DNA of 64,000 nucleotides from assembly GCA_007570785.1 (NCBI GenBank), contig ML664161.1:3866171-3930170 (forward strand). Direction: 5' to 3'. The notes below the pieces were generated by a model. That model searched no databases. It was given only the letters and a program-made list of their open reading frames with translations, and was not told the origin of the DNA. Every line of letters begins with the position of its first letter. Position 1 is the stretch's first letter. Positions 1 to 10,350 of this stretch are shown here, in pieces. Both the position numbers and the translations under genes were made by a program. Source of the DNA: Antilocapra americana. Its lineage: Eukaryota; Chordata; Mammalia; Artiodactyla; Antilocapridae.

Positions 1-92
1 GGAAAATCCAATGGACAGATGAACCTGATGGAATACAGTCCATGGGGCCACAAAAAATCTGAAATGACTTTGGAACTAAAGAACAGCAATCT
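1..92 (+). mobile_element. Bov-tA SINE, 3' part, cut by window edge
   Basis: The segment carries the typical Bov-tA right half: a 'tggacag..ga.cctg' block, 'acagtccatgggg', then a degenerate 'gactttggaactaaagaacagcaa' end that matches the usual 'gactgagcgactaaacaacaa' tail. The tRNA-like head would lie to the left, outside the window. It is moderately diverged. Confidence 0.85.
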
Positions 93-926
93 TTGTTTTA
101 TTTGAGTATAATTTAAATCTAATCTGTGGGCATAACTTTCTGATGCTTTTTTTTATTGTTTTTAAGGATATTATCCAGCTTCTTATTCTCTTTATCTCTT
201 AAAATAGCTCTGAATGGAACTCTTAGTCATGATCAGTTTGTATTGCTTGTCGTTAGGCTAGATTTGTCTTCCTGAATGTTTTAGCTTCTCTGGAAACCTC
301 TTTCCTATTGTTTCTGTGAAGTGCTCAAAAAGCTGCCTCCTTTCTGGTATCTTCCGGCTCTCTCCCATGTGACCTTCTTTATTTGCCATTATTGTACTTG
401 TCCTGTTTAATTAGGGTGATATCCCTGGAGGTTTTTCCTTAATGTGAGGCTCTTTCCTGAATCATCTGTATAGTTTTCAGTGTTCATAAAGCCTCATTGG
501 TCCCAAATATTCAGGCATTATTTGGGATACCTTCTCAATAGAATTTTCTGTTCTTAAATGGTCCCATTGTGCTTCTCAATGAATTGCCTATTTGGTATTT
601 GAGCCATTCTTCTCCTCTTGCATTCTTTACAATTTGCTTTAGTCTATGTGTGATTTTCTGTATTCTCCCATGTCAGACTGTGATATCTTTTCTTGTCTTT
701 GATACTCTTCCTTGACTTTGTGCAGTTCTACATCATGGAACTGTTTCTCAGCCACAATCATGTCATTATTTTATTTTAGTTTCTGGAAAAGTATTTTGAC
801 CCTTGTTTCCATTTTTCTCCTTGGCAAAACTTTTGCAGTGATTTTTCTTTGTTTATGATTTGGTTTCCTTTTTTTCTGATGTGTGTAGATCCAGTCTTAT
901 GGAAAGTAGATTTTCAGTAGTTAAGA
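93..926 (-). other. Unassigned stretch; minus strand reads like decayed coding sequence
   Basis: I recognise no repeat family here. Read on the minus strand from about 905 towards 130, one frame keeps protein-like composition across the whole stretch in spite of about a dozen stops, with an open run of about 45 codons rich in Lys/Glu/Gln that looks like a helical coiled coil (including HDVELHKVKEEYQRQEK, near 700-750). There is no poly(A) at the low-coordinate end and no identified parent. It could be an old processed pseudogene, an old transposon protein, or chance. The young L1 stub at 927-1236 interrupts its upstream side. Confidence 0.3.
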
Positions 927-1236
927 CTCTGACTCCTTTTATTTTTTTTTTTTACATTTAAATTTTTTTTTTATTGTTTTTGCCATACATTGTCATGATA
1001 TCACCCTGGGTTTACATATGCTTCCCCTCCGGAACCCCCCTCCCTCCTCCCTCCCCCCCGGGAAATCTCGCTGCACCAGTCCCGAGCATCAATCCTGGGC
1101 TGGCGATTGATTAGACACATGACAATTAACATGCTTCAATGCCCTTCTCCCATATCATCCCACCCTTACCCTCATCCACAAAGTCCACGAGTCTATTCTA
1201 TACATCTGCGTTCCTTTTGCTGCTCTGACTCCTTTT
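927..1236 (-). mobile_element. Short L1 3'-end stub with target-site duplications
   Basis: A 5'-truncated ruminant L1 3' UTR in minus orientation: poly(T) at 942-972, the C/G-rich tract (1027-1065), then the sequence matching the L1 ends at 33.2-33.5 kb and 46.0-46.3 kb in reverse complement. It is bounded by a perfect 14-bp direct repeat, ctctgactcctttt, at 927-940 and 1223-1236. The pre-insertion site reads TTTT/AAAA, the classical L1 endonuclease site. Low divergence and clean duplications suggest a recent insertion. It encodes nothing. Confidence 0.93.
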
Positions 1237-1661
1237 AAAAGCAATGTCATCTTAGCAGAGCATGGGCTAACTGGTAATTGGTTGCCTCTATTTCTATGTC
1301 TTGGGTCAACAGTGGAAAAGGATAGAACTCATGTTTTCTGGGTGTACTTTTGAAAGCAGCTTATAAAATTTCTAAATTTTGCAAAAAATTTATTTTCAGT
1401 CTTTAGATATATTGCAAATATTTATGTTTTCTGTCTTCAGAAGGATAGAAGATAACTTCTCTGGTCCTATATTAAAGGAAATGATTTTGGTAATTTTTTG
1501 TAAACTATATATTTGGGACAATTTTATATCAGCTGAAAAAACATTTGTTGCATGCTCATTGTACGCCTAGAGAGGACAGAATTGCAATATTGGATAAAAT
1601 AAATAACAATACAAAAAGTACCTGCACTCAAGGAGTTTATATAATATAGAGAAAAGATATA
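1237..1661. other. AT-rich, nothing assigned
   Basis: No repeat family or coding signal is recognised. The longest ATG frame (1379-1570, 63 codons) has no recognisable motif and is most likely chance. Confidence 0.5.
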
Positions 1662-2076
1662 TAGAGTCTATTAAACAGAGTGAAATAAGTCAGAAAGAGA
1701 AAAATAAATATTATATATTAACATGTATATATGAAATCTAGAAAAAATAGTATTGAAGAACCTATTTTCAGGGTAGGAAGAGACACACAGACAGAGAGTG
1801 GACTTGTGGACACAGAGGGGGAAGGCTGAGTAGAACAAACTGAGTAGCATTGACATATATACACTAGCATGTGTGAAATAGAGAGTTGGAAGCTGCTGTA
1901 TAGCACAGGGAGTTTAACTGGGTGATCTGTGATGACCTGGAGGAGTGGGATGGTGGGGGAGGGAGGCTCAATAGGGAGGAGATATACATATACACACATA
2001 TAGCTGGTTCACTTTATTGTACAGTAGGAACTAACTCAACATTGTAAAGCAATTTTACTCCAATTAAAAAAAGAAG
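1662..2076 (+). mobile_element. Older cetartiodactyl L1 3' end
   Basis: The order of blocks is that of an older L1 3' UTR: 'gaaataagtcagaaagagaaa', 'gacttgtggacacagaggggg', 'gctgctgtatagcacaggga', 'gatgacctggaggagtgggat', 'ttgtacagtaggaactaactc', ending in 'ccaattaaaaaaag' as a short A-rich tail. It is distinct from and more diverged than the young L1 ends elsewhere in the window. No ORF remains. Confidence 0.85.
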
Positions 2077-3229
2077 AAATAAGCGGATAATTGTACTTCA
2101 GAGGGAAATGAAGCATAATAAGTGAGATAGGAAAATTTTGAAAGTGGAGGAAGGACTGCTCTTATACAGGGTGGGGCTGGAAAAAATCTCAGCAGTAATT
2201 GAAATTTGAGCAGAGACTAAGAAGAAATGAAGACGTGAACCATGAAATAACTGGTGAGAGCCTACAGCCTAGGAGTCTAACTGCATGTGCAGCTCAGTAT
2301 CTTTACTTTCCTCTACTTGATATGTCTACTGGTATCCTGGCCATAAATTTTATAAACTTGGTATTTTAGAGTTTGACTCTTTGCTTAATTGATCCTCTCA
2401 ATAGCTTTCATTTTTTCGCCTGTATATTATTTTAAATTAATATTATATTGATCCTTTTTCAGTTACAAAATCATATAATTGATTATGGAAAGTCTTGATA
2501 AGTTATAAGTAAGTTCCTAAGATACCACTAAGATAAATTGTGATAAATGTTTATCAGTTTACCTCTTTCACAGCTTTGAAAATATATCTTCTTCCTCAGA
2601 GTCTTTTTTCTATAGATGCAAGAAGATGTGGTAGGAGTTGGTCCATGGCCTTCACCTACAAATGAAGAATTTTCTGGCCAGATACATGAAAAATACTCTC
2701 TAATAATAAAACTCTGAAGCATTATTCAATCTGTACTCTAAAAAGATGCTTTCCAGTCCATTGTATATAAATCTCCTGGCTATCTTTTTAAAGTACAGAT
2801 TATAATTGAGTACTCAGATTGAAACTTCTACATTTCTAATAAGCTCCCTGACAGTGCTGATCTCTTCATTCTAAGGAATATGCTTTGAGAAGCAAAGCTC
2901 TAGAACTTGACCCCGTGACTCAAGTCATACACTCAACTTCTTCACTAATGACTGTTTCTACCTAAGCAGCATTTTTCTGCACTTCTATCTCTAGAAGTTG
3001 GAACTTGAAAAAGGAAGCCCATGGGTGGATGAATTAGAATAGATGACCCACTTAGACAGATATTTTAAGAGACAACACACCCGTTGTAGTAATATATAGT
3101 TCTAACAAGGACAAACATTAGCAAGTTGAACACGAGCTACATTTCTGCCCTCACTTTCTCTGTGGCCAGATCCCTTTCAATGCCACGAACTGCATAAACA
3201 GCAACTAGAATTTCTTCCCCCTCCTGCTT
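2077..3229. other. Unassigned AT-rich sequence
   Basis: No repeat, RNA gene or credible coding frame is recognised. The minus-strand 64-codon frame at 2528-2722 shows no motif. Confidence 0.45.
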
Positions 3230-3580
3230 ATCATCAGCTATCAAGTCGTGGTGATTCTAATTCAGATATTATTAACCCATTTTCTCTCTCCAGTTGGAGG
3301 CATTTAGACATTATTCATCTGTAATCTAATCAGTCACCTGTAATCTATCTCAGCCACTTTCCCAGAAAGCATTTTCTTTAATGCAGTCATATTCACCTTT
3401 CTGAAATAACAACTCTGCTTACACTCCTTTTCCTTTTAAAAAGTTCAAGAGCCCACACTGTGTAGAAGATTAACTGCAAATCCCTTAGCATAGCATGGAA
3501 AAGGTTTTAAAGTACTAATCCAAACTGTGACTTCAGGCTGACTGTACTCTCTGGTTTCTATTTCTTCAACCGTAGATTGC
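3230..3580 (+). mobile_element. L2 LINE fragment (ancient)
   Basis: The block order 'gtggtgattctaattcagat', 'ttttaaaaagttcaagagccc', 'aactgcaaatcccttagcatagcatgg' follows the internal to 3' part of L2 (in the family: solved as 'tttaaaacataaatcag', 'aatccaaactccttaccatgg'). It is very diverged, so the limits are approximate. Confidence 0.5.
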
Positions 3581-4047
3581 AGATAGTGTCACTAGTGTCA
3601 GTTTTGGTACCTTATATCTCACTGGTTTATTTACCTAGATTTTGGCCCACTACCAGGGTGTACCTGGTGCACTTGGGGTAGAAAGCTATACATCTTAAAA
3701 CTGGGTTGGCAAACACAGTATAATCCATAAGACAAAGTGATATTAGCATATTTTGTTACAACTGAAAGCTTGAATGCAATGATAGAACTTCTTGATAACC
3801 TTCAACACCACTTATCAACTTTCCAACTTCCACTGAAGACTTAACGGAGCTCACAAGGTGGAAAAAAAAATACCTAGTGTGGTAGAGATTGTCTAATGTC
3901 TTTGTGGGTCATTAAAATGAATAAATTTTTGTCTTCCTGGTCCCAGAACTAGGCTTCATTTCCCAACTTCATTTCTATATAGATGTAACCATGTATCAAA
4001 GTTATAACTCACATGCTGCAGATATATATTGATAGCAATGTCCTATC
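3581..4047. other. Unassigned
   Basis: No recognised element. It lies between the L2 remnant and the BovB copy. Confidence 0.45.
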
Positions 4048-4722
4048 TCAACATTCAGAAAACTAAGATCATGGCATCGGGTCCCATCACTTCCTGGGAA
4101 ATAGATGGGGAAACAGGGGAAACAGTGGCTGACTTTATTTTTCTGGGCTCCAAAATCACAGCAGATGGTGATTGCAGCCATGAAATTAAAAGACACTTAT
4201 TCTTGGAAGCAAAGTTATGACCAACCTAGAAAGCATATTAAAAAGCAGAGACATTACTTTGTCAACAAAGATCCATCTACTCAAAGCTATGGTTTTTCCA
4301 GTAGTCTTGTATGTGAGAGTTGGACTATAAAGAAAGCTGAGCACTGAAGAATTGATGCTTTTGAACTGTGGTGTTGGAGAAGACTCTTGAGAGTCCCCTT
4401 GGACTACAAAGAGATCCAACCAGTCCATCCTAAAGATCAGTCCTGGGTGTTCGTTAGAAGGACTGATATTGAAGCTGAAACTCTAATACGTTGGCCACCT
4501 GATGCAAAGAGCTGACTCATTGGAAAAGACCCTGATGTTGGGAAAGATTGAGGGCAGGAAGAGAAGGGGACAACAGAGGATGAGATGGTTTGATGGCATC
4601 ACCAACTCAATGGACATGGGTTTGGGTGAACTCTGGGAGTTGGTGATGGACAGGGAGGCCTGGCATGCTGGGGTTCATGGCGTCAAAAATAGTAGGACAT
4701 GATTGAGAGACTGAACTGAACT
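4048..4722 (+). mobile_element. BovB (RTE LINE) 3' end
   Basis: 5'-truncated BovB. It begins at the 'ctcaacattcagaaaactaag' block, which codes the segment following the reverse transcriptase core (N-I-Q-K-T-K), and runs to the terminal 'actgaactgaactga' repeats. Translation is broken: fragments at 4029-4220, 4105-4347 and 4502-4702 lie in different frames. It abuts the MLT1 LTR on its right. No duplication of the target could be recognised. Confidence 0.93.
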
Positions 4723-4724
4723 GA

Positions 4725-5178
4725 GTGAATCATGCCTCTCTGTATCCCCATTCTTTTGCAATATGACTTTGCTATCCCTCCTACCAAGCTCATTTCTGAT
4801 CTCTTTGAATTCATCCTGACCTTGCGACTTGTTTTGACCAACAGAATGTAGCAGAAGCAATGTCATGTGACTGATAAAGTAGGTTTTAGGGATCTTACAA
4901 CTTTTGGGTTCATCCTCTTGAAACACTGCCCTGAAGTGTCCATGCTTTGAAGAAAATGTAAGACTACCTGGGGTTAGAAGTCCTTCTGACCCACCTGAGC
5001 TCAGCCCTCCAACTGACCCAACAGCCAAATGTAGTTACATCTGTAAGCCAAAATAAGGCCACCTGAAAAAGCTGCTCAAGCAAGCCATAAAATTGTGAGG
5101 AAAAAAAAATAATTTTTGTTGTCTGAGGGTATGGAGTTGGGGTTCTCTTTTACGCAGTAATAGATAATAGACACAGGA
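4725..5178 (+). mobile_element. MLT1-type LTR (ERVL-MaLR)
   Basis: The ordered blocks 'ttttgcaatatgactttgct', 'gacttgttttgaccaacagaa', 'agccataaaattgtgaggaaa' and the 3' end 'cgcagtaatagataatagac' are those of MLT1 LTRs. It is a non-coding ancient LTR remnant. The minus-strand 117-codon frame at 4675-5028 is incidental. Confidence 0.75.
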
Positions 5179-5659
5179 GGTAATGTTCATAAAAATGATG
5201 GTACCCTCTTTGAGGCCTGACCCATAAAACCTTCTGATGAGGAGAGGGAAGATGATTCAAGCAAGATCTTAGAATGCATTTACTGAAAATGGCAAAGTCC
5301 CTCTAAGCCTGGTTCCTAAGTGATTGATTCTTGACATATCCATCAGGTAAGTGCAGATACTTGAGCAAGAAATAAACTTCACATGTATTTTAGCTTTATA
5401 TATTTTGAGCTCTGTTTATTGCAAAGTTAGTATATATTAATTTATAGGCCAACAATCCTACCTTTAATACAGCGTTTGACATTTTTCAGATATTGGCTAG
5501 TTTCAGAAACATTTTATTTATAAGCAAAGAATTTTATGTGAAACAATAAATCAGACTTTACTTATATGTAATTATGTTTGTAATATATTTTTTTCACGCT
5601 GAAACACTGAAAAAATAGAGAAAATGTATGGGATTCAAGCATTTATACATAATTTCAGC
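5179..5659. other. Unassigned AT-rich sequence
   Basis: No repeat or gene recognised. Confidence 0.45.
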
Positions 5660-5965
5660 ACTAGAATTTGGGCATGTTTCATTATTTGCATATGTGCATT
5701 TTAACCTAAATTTACACATTTATTTCACCTAATACTATATAATAAACAATTTCCATTTTTATTCATAACCACTTTCTAATTTGATTGCATCATGCTCCAT
5801 CTAGTGGACACAATATAAGTTATCTCTTATGCCCTTTTATTGACAATTGAATTTGACCCAAATAGTCTATGTTATAATGCTATAATAAGCATTATTTTAA
5901 GCATTATTATTAAAATATCTTTTTCTATTTTCATATCATTTGCTGAACTGTCATTCTTATTTATT
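5660..5965 (-). mobile_element. Possible L1M fragment
   Basis: Faint match, in minus orientation, to the mammalian L1 3' region that reads 'ttattgacaattgaatt...' followed by 'ctataataagcat' (family form: 'attgatggacatttgggttg...ctattgtgaataatgct'). It is too diverged for a firm family call. Confidence 0.4.
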
Positions 5966-6669
5966 TAAATTCAATATATTATTTGTGTTTTTATTAAAAT
6001 TATTTAATTTTAGTTTGTTATTAATGCTAATAAGTTATTAAGGAAATTGCTATTTGCTATATTTTTGCTATGTTTAAAGATAACAGCATTAATGTAATAT
6101 TGGATTCTTTATCAAGTGTGGCAGTCTCCCTCAATCATCATGCTTAATTTCTTTTTTTTTTTAAATTCATCATGCTTAATTTCTGAGTATCATATGAGGT
6201 CTAGATGGGTTATTACTTACTCTCCAAAATCGTTATGCTTTTTCTCATGGTCCATCACTTTTTTCAGTATCTTCTTTTTCCTGCATCCTTAACCAGTTAC
6301 CTCACAAACGTCAAGAATGTTTTTAATTTACTGAACCACATTCTCTAGATTCTCACCCCTCAAAAACAATTATTTAATGTAATACAAGTGAAAGACAGCT
6401 ACACCTACCTCTCTGATATTGACTTCCCACTGTTGTCGAAAACAGCTTCCCTTGAATATCTTGCTGATATCTGGGATATAAAATAAAAACATGTAAATCA
6501 CACTCCCTTCCAGCATATGTTCTGCCCAGGCTTCTCATTACTTTAAAGATGTCATTCTCAGCAGTCCCCTATTTTCCCAAGCTTACATATAACTTTCTTC
6601 TGTTATTCAGACTTCTATATTTTTCCTTAGCTACCTTATAATTTTCTTTAAATTATATACAGCTAAGGA
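5966..6669. other. Unassigned AT-rich sequence around a poly(T) insertion
   Basis: Apart from the flanked poly(T) at 6135-6184, described separately, I recognise nothing. The 6260-6660 part has pyrimidine-rich runs that could be very old L2, but I cannot support it. Confidence 0.4.
6135..6184. repeat. Poly(T) tract between perfect 18-bp direct repeats
   Basis: tcatcatgcttaatttct occurs at 6135-6152 and again at 6167-6184, separated by 14 bp that are T-runs plus 'aaat'. The arrangement looks like a target-site duplication around a retrotransposed tail with no body. Replication slippage would not easily give an 18-bp perfect copy on both sides of the tract. Confidence 0.8.
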
Positions 6670-6868
6670 GGCTTCCCTGGATACTCACTGGTAAAGAATC
6701 TGCCTGCCAGTGCAAGAGACATAGGTTCAGTCCCAAAGTTGGGAAGGCTGGAGAAGGAAATGGCAACCCACTCCAGTACTCTTGCCTGGGAAATCCCATG
6801 GACTGAAACTATAGTCCATGGAGTCGCAAAAGAATCAGATATGACTTAGTGACTAAACAACCACCACA
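6670..6868 (+). mobile_element. Bov-tA SINE
   Basis: Complete two-part structure: the tRNA-Glu-like head 'ggcttccctgg.tactcactggtaaagaatctgcctgcc' with A- and B-box remnants ('ggttcagtccc'), then the BovB-derived body 'ctccagtactcttgcctggg' and 'atagtccatggagtcgcaaa', ending in 'gactaaacaaccaccac'. Moderately diverged. Confidence 0.93.
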
Positions 6869-6934
6869 AAATTAAACAAGCCAGCTTTTCCTTTAGATTT
6901 GCTTCAATTTCTGATTTGTCTGTCAGGGTGAATT

Positions 6935-7047
6935 GTGGTATCAGTCACACAAACAGACTAATCAGAAACCTGGGGGTCATTCATGCCTTCTTATCCATTA
7001 TACCAGTACCTTTTAATCTGTCACCAAGTCTGTTTATCACTGTTTTG
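6935..7047 (+). mobile_element. L2 LINE fragment
   Basis: 'cagaaacctgggggtcattc' and 'ccttttaatctgtcaccaag' match the well-known L2 block that reads approximately 'aaccttggagtcatccttgac...ccaatccatcagcaaatcc'. Ancient and short. Confidence 0.55.
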
Positions 7048-7075
7048 ATTTGGTGTTCTATTTTTTCTTATTTTA

Positions 7076-7124
7076 TGTTAACATTTTTATTGAAGTATAT
7101 GTTAACACTTTTTATTGAAGTGTA
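7076..7124. repeat. Two tandem copies of a 24-25 bp unit
   Basis: The unit 'tgttaacatttttattgaag' plus 'tata' is followed directly by 'tgttaacactttttattgaa' plus 'gtgta'. The units differ by one insertion and one substitution. A local duplication. Confidence 0.7.
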
Positions 7125-7167
7125 TACTGAAGATTGCCCAAATCTTAAATAGTTATACAAATGTCCA

Positions 7168-7367
7168 TGTGCTTAATTGTGTCCACATCTTTATGACCCC
7201 GTGGACTGGAACCCACCAGGTTCCTGTGTCCATGGGATTTCCCTGGCAAGAATACTAGAGTGAATTGTCATTTCCTCCTCCAAATGATCTTCAAATCCCA
7301 GGGATCAATCCCTGCATCTCCTGCATTGACAGGTGGATTATTTACCACTGAGCCACCAGGGGAGTCT
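7168..7367 (-). mobile_element. Bov-tA SINE
   Basis: Reverse complement of Bov-tA: tail-derived part first ('gtgtccacatctttatgaccc'), body 'ccctggcaagaatactagagt', B-box region 'gatcaatccctgcatctcct', and head 'gagccaccaggggagtc'. It abuts an LTR-like segment on the right. Confidence 0.9.
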
Positions 7368-7842
7368 GAGGATGAGAATAGCAGGACAGTTAAAAGAGGA
7401 GGCTACGCCCTGCCCAGATCACATATTTCTTACTCTGGATGTCAGGAAACCTCCCCAACCACACATGAGCAGAAGGGCTCCTTGGAGGTCAAAGTGAACT
7501 CATGTTAAAGGATGCTCCACCCATAGACCCTCTTCAGGAGAATCCATCTTGGCTAAGACATGCGTGTGCACACATGAGAGGATCCTGAGATATACCAAGT
7601 AAGGACTCTGAATCAGGCAAATCAAAATGATTGGCCAAAGGATACCGAGAAGAAATGCCCCATATAAGTAATTAAAACTGCTGCAAAGGTGTGACTCAGG
7701 GATTATCCCACTGAGTCTGTTCCTGTCTCGGCACATGTACTTACTCAGTTTTTCCTCTTAATAAATATTTTGCTTGCTTCACTACTTTACATCTTTGTGG
7801 GAATTATTTTCTGCAAAATCTAAGGGCCAGGGTCCATTTCAC
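7368..7842 (+). mobile_element. Solo LTR-like segment of an endogenous retrovirus
   Basis: Composition and landmarks are those of a gammaretrovirus-like LTR: a purine-rich left part, 'catataagtaattaaaactgc' as a weak TATA region, 'ctgagtctgttcctgtctcg', and a polyadenylation signal in 'cttaataaatattttgcttg' (about 7759) followed by a T-rich R/U5. No internal viral sequence follows; a CHR SINE comes next. The family is not identified and the ends are approximate. It could be a solo LTR left by LTR-LTR recombination. Confidence 0.55.
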
Positions 7843-7948
7843 TGACCACTGGCCTAGTGGCTAGGATTTAGTGCTTTCACTACTACAACATGACCTCAGT
7901 CTCTGGCTGGGAACCCAAGTCCCACTTCAAGCCATTGCATCCTGAGAT
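7843..7948 (+). mobile_element. CHR-type tRNA-Glu SINE, fragment
   Basis: 'ctggcctagtggctaggatt', 'agtgctttcactactac' and 'ctctggctgggaaccc' follow the tRNA-Glu gene (A box 'ggtctagtggttaggatt', B-box region 'ggttcgattcccggtcaggg') as retained in cetartiodactyl CHR SINEs. It is too diverged to be a working tRNA gene and lacks the acceptor stem pairing. Confidence 0.6.
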
Positions 7949-8059
7949 TAGGCCCATTTAAGAAACATGATATTGCTAGCACCTAAGAAATCTCTGCAAT
8001 GATCCATATCAGCCACTAAACTGTATCTAAATTTAACCATTATACTAATATCCGACACC

Positions 8060-9120
8060 ATAGATTTGTTTCTCCTGTTTTTGAAGTTTATATAAGTTAA
8101 GTAATATATTATGTACCCTTTTGCATTTGGCTTCCTTCACTAAATAGCATGTTCTGGTCATCCATATTGATCGCAGTCATTGTTCTTTCATTCTTGGTGC
8201 CATATAACATTGTATTCAGAGAATGCTACTGATTATTTTTATCCATGTTATGGATGATCCATCTTTGGTTTGTGTCATTTGGGGAGTTTATTTTGAATAG
8301 TCTCAGTATAAATGTTTCTATACGTGATTTATGATGCACATGCATCATATATCCAGTGTATATGCTGGATATACACTTAAGAGGAGAACTGCAGAGTCAC
8401 AGAATATGAACTTAACTTTTTTATGGATACTTTTATCTTTTGATAATAGCCCTATCCTGAGGCCATCTAGGAGCTCCACATTAAGTGCCTTATTAGTATT
8501 AACTTTTGTGATTAAAAGGGACTCTTTATTAGTAACATAAAACACTCTTATCACTCAGGAAATTCCAAACATTTTAGCTCTATGTCAGGAATGAGGAAAA
8601 GATCATATAGTTATTATACAACAGCAGGTATCAAAATTTCACTCTTTCTTAGGATGAATGATATTCTTTTATGGCTGAATAATATTTCGCTATGTATATG
8701 TAACAATATATTTATTTTTCTTTTGATGGATATTAGACTACAACTATGAATATCCTCTTACATGTACTTCTTTGAGTACTTGTTTTCAATTTTTTCAGAA
8801 AGGCATGAAGAGTAGAATTCCAGCATCATTTGGCAGTTCTAAGTTTAACTTTGTGAGGAAACACCCAACTGTTTTCCATCGTATTGAAACATTTTACATT
8901 TTCACTAGCAAATATATGAGAGTTTGAGTTTCCTTCCACACTCAACAACACTAACACTTGTTTCTATTCTTTAAAAAATAATAACCATCCTGTTGGGAAT
9001 AAAATGGTATCTTATTGTGTTTTTTAATTACATTTCTCTAATGAATAATAATGTTGAGAATCTTTTCATGTGCTTCTTAGATATATGCATATGTTCTTTG
9101 TAAAAATTTCTACTTTATTT
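8060..9120 (-). mobile_element. L1M-type LINE 3' region, two blocks
   Basis: Minus-orientation mammalian L1: 'ttgcatttggcttccttcact', 'gttctggtcatccatattga' in the first block (to about 8420), and 'tatggctgaataatatttcg', 'tggatattagactacaac', 'ggaaacacccaactgttttcc', 'catcctgttgggaat', 'acatttctctaatgaataa' in the second (8640-9120). The two blocks repeat part of the same L1 region, so they may be two separate insertions or an internal duplication. No ORF survives. Confidence 0.7.
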
Positions 9121-10099
9121 TTATGTTATTATATATTACCTATGCTATATAGATCTCATATGTAATTATATATAACATGTAATACATGCACATATAGATA
9201 TGTTATATTTATTTTTCAATAGCAAAACTCCAACATCTCTGTGTGCCTACAATGCATTCAGAAAGATCAGACCTCTGTAATTTATCTTACTGTCTAGCCA
9301 CTTTTACTTCTTACAATTTCTCATAATGATTTTACTAATATGAATATAATAAATATAATTTTATACAAAGTTGTAGTAATTATCAAATAAGCTCATCAAA
9401 GTTGATAATACTTTTTTTTATTTTTAATTAAAGAACTCCAAATTTGGTTTGTCTTTCTTGTATAAGAAAAGAATAACTGTATAGTTAAGAAAAAATGCTA
9501 CTTCTTATTCAAAAATTTTCAAGGTACCTTTAAGAATTTTGCCAAATATTGAAGGTAAGAGGTTGTTACCTCAACTGCTTATCTGGAAATCATCTAAATG
9601 AAATAGTCACCTTTTAGCACAAAATAAAATGCTAATGCTTTATGGAAATCATCTTCTATATAACAAAGCAAACCCATCAGTCATGTCCTACTAGAAATCT
9701 TGAACTATACTTGGGTATACAGGCATTCACTTGGACTTTATTTTAAAGACATTGAAGTTTTTGATATTTATAAAGTTATATAGCAAAATTTTTCTAATAT
9801 GTGGTGACTATGATGTCAAGGCTACATTTAATATAAATTTGTCTTTCAGCATGAATTTTTTATTTGGCAAATGTTCAACACATTTTCTTTGTACTATTTA
9901 CCAGTTCATTTTGCAGTATGGGAACACATGTTAATTTATTCCATATTACCCTAAGAATTAACTCTTATATTCTAATATAACTCTTACTGTGGAAAAATAC
10001 ATGATTTAATTTAATTTTATAATGTACAATAATGGCATAATGTTTCAAATATATGACTTCTAGTTTTATTCATTAAAGTAAGGATGTGTCCCGAAAGTC
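9121..10099. other. Unassigned, strongly AT-rich
   Basis: Includes simple TA-rich runs at 9120-9200. No repeat family, RNA or coding signal recognised. Confidence 0.45.
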
Positions 10100-10350
10100 C
10101 CTCCCCTGGCTTCCCTCTTAACATCCATCATCTTGAAACATATTCAGCCCCAGAACTCTTAAACACCAATCATTTTTGAACCTCAATATGCTCTTTCATT
10201 CTTAAGTGCCTTTTCCTAGTCTTTTTACCAAACCTGGACCTTTCCCCTGCAAACCTTCCCCTCCATGTAAATCTGCCTGGGAAAGAACTACCCAGTATCC
10301 AAAGTTCAAGATCTTGATGAACTGTCATTTCCATTCTGATTGAGTCCCCT
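10100..10350 (+). mobile_element. Possible L2 remnant
   Basis: Pyrimidine-rich with 'aaatctgcctgggaaagaac' and 'agatcttgatgaactgtcat', reminiscent of the L2 block coding the C-terminal reverse transcriptase region. Weak. Confidence 0.3.

Noticed and set aside
4675..5028. 117-codon minus-strand frame
   Set aside because: It spans the BovB end and the MLT1 LTR in antisense, so it is a chance frame across two repeats.
7843..7948. tRNA-Glu gene
   Set aside because: The A and B boxes are degenerate and the acceptor stem does not pair; it fits a CHR SINE.
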